NCBI GenBank assembly: GCA_036852015.1 | Contig: JAANDG010000390.1 | Coordinates: 1-64,000 of the forward strand | DNA length: 64,000 nucleotides | Reading direction: 5' to 3' | Source: Pelodera strongyloides | Taxonomy: Eukaryota; Nematoda; Chromadorea; Rhabditida; Rhabditidae | Position numbers and translations under genes: made by a program | Part shown: one piece after another, positions 38,562 to 49,500 of the stretch | Numbering within the stretch: position 1 is the stretch's first letter | Layout of the letters: every line of letters begins with the position of its first letter | The notes under the pieces: generated by a model | Database searches by the model: none | Told to the model about the DNA's origin: nothing | Seen by the model: the letters and a program-made list of their open reading frames with translations, nothing else

Positions 38562-40526
38562 ATTATTAATTAATATTTACACGTGAGATTTTTGCTTCAA
38601 GGACTCTCGGAAAGGTTTCATGATCATCGTTGGTGGATGAAAGTTGAATTGCAGCGCGCTACCGTAATCGGCCCATTTATTATGTTTAAACTCGATTTCC
38701 AAACATTTTTTTTTTCAATTTTTTTATTTTTAAAAATAAATTTATATTATTATTTTATTAGTTGTCTTGCATTCATGTGTTATTTAGGGTAAACTTCGGT
38801 TTTTACTTGTCAAACAAATGTTTGCTTCTATGACCTTATGCGAATTTTAATTTGGCTTTAATTCGGTTCATATTTTCTTGTAAACCTAGAAAAATGCAAT
38901 CTTTAAATCCATCTAGCGTTCTTTCTATCTGTTTCCGACATTTTATTTTGTTCTAACTCGAAGCAGCACGGAATTCTGATTCGAGTGATGCCTTTGAATC
39001 GAAAATCAACCTGACAAGTAAATACCGAAATAATTCCGTTATTTATGTTGTGCTTCTGAGCCTGATTTGGCCCTACTCTTTGCAACGCTCCTTTGTTTCA
39101 TTTTCCGTTCTGTTTATATAATACTTTTTGCATGAAAATTATTGATACAAGTTTTCATACATTCTAGGAAGCCATATATCCTCTCTGTGTTGCAGCGGGC
39201 AACAACAGCACCGCTCTTTTGTTGCTCGTTTTCTTTGTATCTCCTGGTTTACAATACTCATTTTCACTTTTTAACCGTGGGCTCTCTGCGGTCTGTGTTG
39301 TTTTTATTCGTTGGCGGTCGATACCCGGGGCCGAGTCTAAAACGCTCTCTTTCTCCTTGCGAATTATCTCTCTTACAATACGGGCTTCCACTCTTTTCAA
39401 TTTTCTTTAAACTTAGAGAAAGGTTTTGACATCTCAATTGTCAGTAAACGGTCAATAACGTCAATATTTCGGTTTGTTTTCTGTTGAGTTGGTGATTCAT
39501 CGTACCATGAATCGTTTTTGACATCTAAAGGGGGCTAAATGTTGTGTGGGCTTTCCGTTTTATATTGCATCGTTGCATTCATGGATGTTGTTTGCTTTGG
39601 TAAACGAGCGTGTTTCCTTGTTCGTTTTCTTGTCAAATACGTGTGAAACAGTCTTCACTGTATTATTCTTCAAATTGTATTTTTAGTTTTTTCTTCCCGA
39701 TATCACAGGACAATGTTGCTTATGATTTGTGATTCATTATGTAGTGTGTAGTGGCCGTGTATACAAATTCGGATTAAATTTGACGTGTATATAAGTTGCA
39801 CTTTTTTCATTAATTTTTCGCGCTTCTCAGGTTTCTGTAAATTTCAAAACATTTCTTGTCTGTGTGAATGCTTATTATGTTATTTGTTTTGACGCGATTT
39901 ATCTGAATATATGCCCTTTTTGCCTATTTTTATATATATTATTGACGTGGTTGGTGGTGACTCATGCTCGAATAATCTCATTCGCATACTATTATAAGAT
40001 TGATAGAGTATTTCTCATTTTTGCGAGTATTATTTGACAGGAGAGTCCACGCCCAATGTACTATCCACCACACGAAAAGACCACACAAATCGTTAGCGCA
40101 AGACCGGTTTTTCGCTTTTCAGAGTTTTCGCTATAACTTTCTGTACCTTTAGTGTACTCGTACTCATATACATACTCATATCCTATGCATATCCAATAAT
40201 CGTTTATAATTTATAAATATTAGTTAGATAAATCGCCGAATTAGTCCATTAGTCGAAAAACATCCCGAGTTTTTTTTTGTTCGGTTCGGTTATTTTGGTT
40301 GTTATTTTTTTTCCTAGCCTCTTTGAAGTTCTCTGTCCCTATGCGTCGTCAAGATTTAGTTGTTTTTAACCAATTTTCTATCTTTTGTCTCAAATAGGGA
40401 GTTTCGGTATTCAATTCCAATTCCATGCAATTTAAATTTCAGGGAACTTGGGCCCTCCACACGGGTGATTTAACAAGAGAGAAGCCCAGCCCAATTACAA
40501 ATCAATATTGAAATTTTAATCTAAAA
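38562..40526. other. intergenic region upstream of the lipid phosphate phosphatase
   Basis: It contains the inverted-repeat element at 38787-39036 and T-rich sequence. Open frames at 39142-39429 (both strands) overlap each other and show no family signal. The acceptor-like TTAAATTTCAG at 40432-40442 may receive a spliced leader 85 bases before the ATG. Confidence 0.45.
38787..39036 (+). mobile_element. ~250-bp TIR element, copy 1
   Basis: The ends are GGTAAACTTCGGTTTTTAC and, inverted, GTAAATACCGAAATAATTCC. The whole body is repeated in reverse orientation at 49604-49867, including the central TTCTATCTGTTTCCGACATT. It is a non-autonomous DNA element. Confidence 0.85.
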
Positions 40527-43500
40527 ATGAACGATCGGATTTCCATCAGCAAAATCGTTTGCGATTTCTTGGTGCTGGTTTGTTGCGGTAAGTTCAATTT
40601 AGTTTTTTTTTTAAATATGCAATACTTACTAATTTATTGTAACTAAACAATAAGCATTTTTCTGGATAAATAATGTTTTTTGGAGAATTAGTTGACATTA
40701 TTAATGTTAGTTAAAACCTGAATCCTGATTTCCTGAGGAACCATAACTATAAGGTTACCTGCGTTTCGCTGATATAGTCAGTAGTCTTCATAATTGGATA
40801 GTTTTTCTTAATAAGTGTATTTATTGTCTTTAAATAGTTAATAGTTATAGTTGTACCTATTCTACAGAGCGATTACAAAGTTTATTTCCAGCCATTCCAC
40901 TACTGATCTTCCACGAATGGGTGAAACCGTACAAGCGTGGTTTCTACTGTGATGACGAATCGATTCGATATCCGTATAGGGATTCTACGGTATCCCGTCA
41001 GATGCTAATTGTCGTCGGGCTCATTATTCCAACTTCTTTGGTAATTGTTTCGTTTTTTAATGTAAAAGAACATGTGAATTTGTGTATAAATGACCCCTAA
41101 CCAAAAGATGAAAAGACCGAGCAATTGTGCATCGTACAAACACGTTCAAATCACATAGTGCCACACAAAAAGGCGCATTTCCTCATTGTTCTGTTTCGTC
41201 CGCGTAAACGCAGTGTTTCAAACATTTCATATATTTTTTTCTTTCCGCATAGCCGAGATCATTGTTTGATTATTTTCCATGCAGCGATGATTTGTCCTTG
41301 GTGTTTTTAATTCAGGAATGGTTTGTCCTTGTGATCGTGTTGTCCAATTTGTTTGCGTATTCTAAATGTTTTATGGATTTAGATCCTGGCCACCGAAGTA
41401 TTTCGTGCCACAGCATGGGAGAAGCGGTGTCGTGATCAGTTCAAGACATACCATATGAGAAACTATTCGGTGCATCGACTCATTGTCAGACTTTACTGTT
41501 TTGTGGGTGAGTATTTGTCTTTCAGTATAAATTGAATCAAAGCGAAATGCCGGTCGGTTTTTGCAACGTATCGAATACACCAGCATTCCTGCATTCTTAT
41601 GCAGTCTATGCAAATGAACATAAATTAGAATAAAAAATCGAGCTAAATTCGAGTAAATTAGCATAAATACGTAGGAATTCAGTTGTCCACGATGTGTTTC
41701 AAAAACCGGCCGGTATTTCGCTTTAATAAGCAAACAGAGGGACATGCTCATCTTTATCTTTGGGCTAATTACTCCTCTGGTAGTAACTGATTTAATTATG
41801 TATTGTTGTTTGCAGGATATTTCTTCCTTGGTGTTTGTTTCAACCAATTAATGGTCGATATTGCAAAGTACACGATTGGACGCCAAAGACCACACTTTAT
41901 GGACGTGTGCCGACCCAATGTCGGATATGAAGAGGTATTATATCTGTTTTCAATCTTCATTATACTATACAAGAGGCGTCACCCGTGAAAAAAAAACTGA
42001 ATTTGCTGGTAACAGAACTATTCAGTTAAGTTACTGTTGATTGATTGTCATTTCAGTCTCTTTTAACGCGATGTTTCATTCAAAGCTACTTCGTTTTTTA
42101 TAGTAGAGGTTGTATATGCTTTTACTGCTGTCCAATAGTCTTTTTAGTAGTAATTTATCGTCACTCTGTTTCAAGATTAGGCATATATTCCCCGTTTCAA
42201 ACAAAGACTCGAATATTGTGTTTAATGTATTTTTCTGTTTTTTCACATTAAACTTTTTTTTTGTCACGTTAATCTATATCCTATTTACGTGATTTGGCCA
42301 GTCGCTAAATAGCCAAAAAAAAACACCTCTGCACGCCAATTGATGAGTAGTGAACTGTGAACGACCCTTAAATAAAGGACCCTGGGCGGAATATATTTAT
42401 TATTTATTTACGTCGATTTCACTTTCAGTGCCACAACCCCGATCAGTACATTACGGAGTTTACGTGTACGGGAGGAAATGAAAAGTTGGTTCACGAATCT
42501 CAGCTCTCTTTCTATTCGGGACACTCTGCATTCTCATTCTATGCTGCTTGGTTCACGTCGGTTAGTTTTTTCAATTTTTCAATCATTCATTCTTTTGATA
42601 TTGGGAATGGGAACTTGTAAGTTTGAAGTTTGAACAGTTTCGAGGCATCAAAGTTAGAGCGATATGGTACGTTGTCCGTGAAAATATACATTGGTCAACT
42701 GCATTTCGAGTGTTTTATTCAAAATGGAATGCACTTTTTCAACCCTTCAAAAACCGGTTGTTATACAACATTAACTATATCCGTTTATTAGTGATTGGGC
42801 ACATGCGTTTATTAGAGAAATGAGGACCTCCGTACAGTTTATGTTTGATTTGAAACATGTGTATAAACACTCCTACGAATTACTCTTGTAACCCTTGTTC
42901 CAGCTAATATTCGTAAATTCGGAAACCGTGCTTAAAAGCACCTATATTGCAGCTCTATCTCCAAGCTCGTCTCTACCGCCCTCTCTACTCACGTCTAGTT
43001 TTACCCGTTGTCCAGTTTGCACTATTTGGAGGTTTGTTTTTACCATTAGATTATTTTTGACTTGCTTCCCGCCCGCGTCCCGCGTCCCCATACTTGCTAT
43101 GCTTATAATATGTATTCTACCGCCACCCTGATGTGTAGTGCGTTGACAATGCTTGGGTGCTTAGTTTTGTGATTAAAGCGAAACACTGGGCGGTTTTTGA
43201 AACACATGGTGGACAACCGAATTTCTACGTAGTTATGCTAATTCGCTCGATTTTAGCTCGATTTTTTTATTCAAATTTATGTTCATTTGCATAAGCAGCA
43301 TAAGAATGCTGGTCAACTCGATGTGTTTCAAAAACCGCCCGGTATTTTGATTTAAGCTATACGAATCAGTGATATGGGACTTAGACTTATATATACTGTT
43401 CAGGAGCATCGTACGTTGCCCTGACTCGTGTCTCCGACTACAAACATCACTGGTCGGATGTGCTTGTGGGAGCCATTATGGGATCCACGATTGGAGTGTT

Positions 43501-46500
43501 CAATGTGAGGAGATTTATATGATTTAGAAGCTCGCAAGTGTGAATCTCACAATCAGTTGATGCTCAGTCTGATGGCCACTTGAGGGCAGGGTATAAATTC
43601 CATGCATACATGGAGGTGGTTTCTTTAGCTTAGTGATAGACCGTTCGTTGTACTAAAACACCAGGTTTCGGACAAATATATTAATTTGGAATGCTTCCGG
43701 AGGTGGTTCGTGCGTGTTTTCACGCGCCAAACTGTACCCCTGTGAGGTCGAGGCACTGAATTCGGTCTTTCTGTTGAAATGCATCGCTCAACATCTTTCA
43801 CTCTATCTTGACACTCTATCCTCCCAATATATTACGAATATATATGTTTAGGCTATGTTCGTCGCCGAAGTGTTCAAACGTCGTGAGATTCCTTGCGACG
43901 ATCCGAAGACCATGAAGAGTGACTTTGGTCTGATTAGAATGGATCCGAGATCGACTAACACTGAGAACCCAGCACAGGTTGGAAATTTAGATATTTGACT
44001 CTATCTGTTTTCTTCTGTCCTTCGGAGAGGAAAGTAAGCGAATCGTATTGTTATGTCTACGAGCTATCATATGTATTTGTTTTATATTCGCTTGTGACCT
44101 TACTATTGTTTTGTGACGGGCTAAATAAGGTCGTGGACATCATACAGTTTGTTAGGGTACTATAAAACACCAAAAATGGGATGTAATCGAATAATCTGTG
44201 TTGTGGTTGGTGAATCGTGACTTGTAGTGCTGGCGTACTATAGGACTGCGAGTTTTGTGAGTGCCTATGTAAACATAGCACACCAAACACAATGATGGTT
44301 TTGTGCAGTGTAGATTTGCTCAGTTTTTGACCTTTGTCTGGGGGACGTGTTGTTTTGAATGTTATTAACACTTCCAAAATGAATTCAAAGTAATATATGC
44401 ACCGGTTCCAAAAGATTATAAATGTTCTAAACGAAAAGTAAATAAAGTATTGACCATTAATTGCAGGATATGTGTACTGTAGATGAGTGCTACAGTTGAT
44501 TGGCAGAAATAGAGTTACGAGTTTAATGATAATTTCTTAATTTGTGAAATTGTGTGATCACGGTGTGGCTAACTAATTGCTCTCGGTAATTGGCCTATCT
44601 TTTAGACAACGACCACCCAAACGCACACAATTACCATCCAAAATGAGGTGGATGGATCGGCCCCTTCGCAAAGACTGTGAGTTATTCTTATTTTTTGTTT
44701 TATTATTACTTATTAATTTCTCCACACCTATGTATCCACTTGGTCTGGCCGAAAATGCGCTATATGCACTTTTAACCCTCACCCCCGCAGCACCAAATTC
44801 ATATATCGATTTTTGTGTACCATTTTTGGTGTGTCATTTTCACTATTTATCTTTTTTGGGTTCTTTTAGAATTTAGGATTCTTGAATTTTTTGTCGACTT
44901 CGTAATTTCATTCCTTTTAAGGGTTATCTCTGTCTTCTGTCTTTTTGTAAGGCGTAGGTAGTGTGACATGTAGTAACTTTTCCGTATTTTTCCATATTTC
45001 GCCTGTGACTATCAATAGTAATAAAGTTCAGAAACGTACGAGTTGCGTAGTGCTACTTATACCATACGTCGGTCCCTGGAAATGTATATGTAATGTAGAC
45101 GGGCTGAGTAACAGAGTAATTAAGTATCCTTGGATTAATAGATTCATTTATGTTTTACTACAACGTTTGGACTTTCTGCGACTTGTAACAATTGCCCATA
45201 ATTCAGGCTATAAATCTATGCGTAAAATTACGCATCAACCATCTCCTTTGACCATCTCCGGAGGCAAATGCAAATATATAGATTTGGGTGAAACGTATCA
45301 GTGGTAATTTACGGTTCGACTCTCAACTAAGCGACCATCTCCGAAATTACGCATGGAAATTATAGCCTGATTAGATGCCTGTTTGTTTCTTGACTTCCTC
45401 GATTTTTAATTTTGAGTAACTACAACTAGTCGTAGGTTAACGTTAACAAAACCTTACAACCGATTCTGCGTTATGGTATGCTATGTGGACTTCACAGGGT
45501 TTCGTATTCTCAATATTCTCATACTGTTCTCCGTATATGGGCGTAATTCGGAATACCATACCATCCAGTACTGTATTTCATATGTTCCTGTGTGCCTTTT
45601 TTACCATTGTTTGTGACTTTGTGTGTTCATTCAGCGAGAACGTCAACCCGTCATCTTCCTAATCAATATCGATCGATTGATTAATAATTATCGATTGATC
45701 AATCAATAATCGGGTATCCAGTGCATCCAACCCGTCATGTGAATAGTGAATGTGTTAGCTTCTGCCCTTCTGTTGTGTTGTCTACACACTGCACCAACTC
45801 TAGCGGCATAAAGCAATTAAGCAAGAATGCATTTGTATGTTGTGAATGTGATTGTGATTGTCCAGATTGCGTAATGTGTTTGTTTTATGGTTGTGGGGAT
45901 CGCATAATACTCCATTGCTTAAGTGTGAACATTGAAAAGGGGAACATTTAGTACTAGTTATTGGAATGGGCAGATGGGCTACATGCGATCTTCACAGGCT
46001 TTATGTTTTCATTTAGTTTGGCCACATAAATTTATGTAGTTATCCTTTTTGACATAGTTTTTTTTAAATAACGCTTATCTTATGTTTCGTTGTCTTTTTG
46101 TTATATTTTACTAACAGCGCTTCTAACAAGCTTCACGTATTTGCACTTCTTATAAGTATTATTTTTGGTATAATACGTTTTATGTTTGTCATCCTTAAAG
46201 TGGTATGCACGTGGGTTCAAAATGTGTACTGAAATTCAAACTTCATTTCATCTTCTCTTCCCGGTACAGAAGGGCCTAGAAATTTGCATATAGGGTTTGG
46301 GAGTTTCAAAACCACGTGTTTTACCGCTTTAAGCTTTGTTACTTTAAGTTTTGATAATAAATGCTTTAATTAGTCTTCCGCATATGAGCGGCTCCGAGTG
46401 CCCACCTATTAGGGGTAGTTTTTGCATGTGTGCTCTTTTTAGCATAACAACGTACCAACCGGTGATAACGTCGAATGGAGATTATAAGACTGAAGTGCAA

Positions 46501-49500
46501 CTAAACCCGATGTTCGTCCTCAAGGTTTAAACCCTCGAAAACTTAAATGGGTAAGGTTAGGGGACACTGGGACCCAAGCATTACCTTACCAAGACCTCTA
46601 AGTTTTTGACATTATGCGAGCTATACGGATTGCCTGTAGTACTGTATTCCTGAGATCGTGGACAGCCTGTAGTACTGTATTCCTGAGATACATAATGAGA
46701 TACAAAGTTTTTGACATTGTGCGAGCTATACGGATTTTAATGAGATTAAGCAAATCAGTCATTTTATCCCGGTTTCTCCAAAAAAGGTAATTAGGTATTG
46801 GTCTCTTGGCCGTTGAAAAATCGATTGATTATTAAGCCCTAACCTGTAAGCCTACATCGCGAAACGTTGGCCGGTGCGCGGCCGACAAAAAACGTGTGGG
46901 CCGAATTGTGGACCTAAGTTCTAAGCGGCTCACCATTTCGGGCCTTGTGTAGGCCGCGCACCGGTCATATGTCATTAATGCCCAACCCCCTAACTCCTGG
47001 CGTTCATGTTTTTGCTTAATTTGCTTTGCTAATTTGAAAAGCTGCAGTGTATCCCTTTGTTAAATTTGTTGAAACTTTGTGCTTACGATATGAAAATTGC
47101 TGCTGTGGTTGTGTTGTGATTTGTAGACGTTCAAATATAATTTTAAGCGCTTTTGTGAAGTTGTGTTATAATATACTCATACTCAGTCCATGTATGATAT
47201 TATGTTGTGACTGACTTGGCCTACGTCGGGTATTGTTTTCGTTAATTAATTGACTGTGAAAATGTTTCAATATTTCATCAAGTGTTTGTTTAGTAAATGT
47301 GATTTTATTGAAGTTGTTTGAAGTTTGTACTTGCATGAGCATGTTTGTGGGTCTGTGGTGTTGGTGTTCTGAACTCCTCCTTTAAGGGCTAAGATCAGAA
47401 TCTAGCTTCTTTATTTTTACCTCCTTGTTTGAAATCAGGAATGCTGGTCTGGATATTCTTTTCTTATTAAAAAGAGTAAGTAAATAAGTGGCTGGGTCTT
47501 TTTTGGGTTTTCCCCGGCGCGCACGCTGCACGCGTAGTTCCCTTAGCAGACCATGTATTTTTGCACCACCGCACACGCGCACGCCATTCGTGAAAAATGT
47601 AGATCTGATAAATCGGGAACGTTGCGAAGTAAGAAAAGAACCTCTGTTCGCAACCTTGTGTATTAGCTTCAACTGGGACTGTAACAACTGATGGTTGTAC
47701 AGGAATCTGTTGTTCTAATTGTAAGGTTCTTTGACGTTTGGATAAGGAATAGAAAAATTCTCATTTGGGAAAAATCGTGCATTCCAGTGAGCACCTTTCC
47801 ATGCGCCTTGTTTTCCCTGTTGTGATTTTTACACTTACCGTAATTATTGTCCGAGCCGTCTCCTGTTTGCCGCTTGAAAGGTGCACTTGCAATCAATTAG
47901 TTTAAAGCGAAATACCGGCCGGTTTTTGAAACACATCGAGTACACCAGTATTCTTATGCAGTTATGCAAGTGAACATAAATATGAATAAAAAAAAGCGAG
48001 CTAAATTCGAGCAGATTAACATAAATTCGTAAGAATTCAGTTGTCCACGAGTCCACGATGCGTTTCAGAAACCGGCTGGTATTTCGCTTTAAGTAGATTC
48101 CTTATTTATTTCCTCGCAGAATCTGTGCTTCTAATGAGGATATGTATGCATGACGGCCGAGCTAAATCCCTTAGGCTAGGATTGTTGACTAGAGCTGAGT
48201 ACTGTAATATCGGTTCGATGCCAGTGATGTGCAGGTTGTAAAGTAGTGAAATGGATATTCTAGTTTTCTCTGCCCCTCATTGATTCACTTACTATTTCTC
48301 GGTTTCTTTCAGAGACCATGATGGCGACAAACCCCGCACGCAGTACATGTACTATGGACAAGATCAGAAGCATTATTAGATTAGTATATTAGTAGTATAC
48401 TATGCTGAATCTGAACTAGTATTGGACTAGTATGATACTAGTAGAGGTCACAGAACTCAAACTGAACTAGTTATTAGACTAGTATGATACTAGTTGTTAG
48501 ACTAGTATGATACTAGTATGCGGTACTTTACTTACTATTTGGCTAATTTACTCTTAGTCGACTTCACTGAAATCACGACTTTTGAACACGAAAAATCTGT
48601 TTTTTTTTTCTCTTATAGTTGGCTGAATTCTGATTTTGACTCGGCATGTTTCAGTTCCTGGATATGATATAGTAGGATAGTCGGGGCCGTTGCTTCGTTC
48701 ATTCTTCTTCGACCACAATTTACTTTTCCTATTGCGTTTTCAGTGGGAACATTGTATATTGACGACAGTATATTACACTTTCTCATAAATCTTGATCTAG
48801 AAGGAAACGTAGTTCCTTTTCGTGTTGCCTGCGCATGATTTTGATTTTCAAGTTTGTAAGTATTGATTGATGGTGTATGTATGATTTGCTGGAATGTGCT
48901 GTTGTGCCTGTAGTACTGTATTCCTGAGATACATAATGTTCGTGATTTAGTTTTTTAAGTAAACTATGATTCGGCTCCCTGACGACTGTATCTCTATCTT
49001 CTATCATCTACTACCACCGACTTTGTTTTATATTTTATGAAAATCTTTTGACTACTTAAAATACACTACTTAAACTACAAACTTTGAAGTGCATTTATAC
49101 TTTATTATACTTTTTGATTGAAAGATCGTATTTTTCTCATTTTCCCTTTTCTTTCATGTTTAAGGCGAAATACCGGCCGGGTTTTGGAACGCATAGTGGA
49201 TAACTGAATTCTTACGTATTTATGCTAATTTGCTCGAATTTTGCCCGATTTTTTTTTCAATTTCGTTCAGTGCTGGTGTACTCGATGTGTTTCAAAAACC
49301 GTCCGGTTTTTGCTTAAGAACCATTTCACAAGTTCTAGTCCTCGTTACACTATTGATAAGCTTTGGTGCATATAAGTTAGCTTTGGTAATTGCTTTCTTT
49401 TTTGTTTATTGAGAAGCTAAAATACGTATGTTCTTCTTCTTTTTTTTTTGTAGACACATATTTTTTATACTAATTCAAAGGCGTCTTTTCTAGCCGTCAA

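Larger units (their letters stand above)
44681..48312. other. LPP 3' region / long alternative intron
   Basis: This is noncoding for the short isoform (AATAAA at 45020-45025 could end it) and an intron for the longer ones. It contains a CACGTG-type MITE (46195), a GC foldback (46862), duplicated CCTGTAGTACTGTATTCC segments and a CCGGCCGG MITE (47902). The 114-codon open frame at 44963-45307 has no partner exons and is not supported. Confidence 0.45.

Noticed and set aside
39142..39429. Open frames on both strands (95 and 78 codons)
   Set aside because: Mutually antisense, low-complexity composition and no splice context.
44963..45307. 114-codon plus-strand open frame downstream of the LPP stop
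   Set aside because: No splice partners, no family signal, and it lies in the long alternative intron or 3' region.
45635..45662. Possible fourth LPP terminal exon (acceptor TTCATTCAG, tail LENVNPSSS)
   Set aside because: The phase fits, but nine residues to a stop is expected by chance and nothing else supports it.
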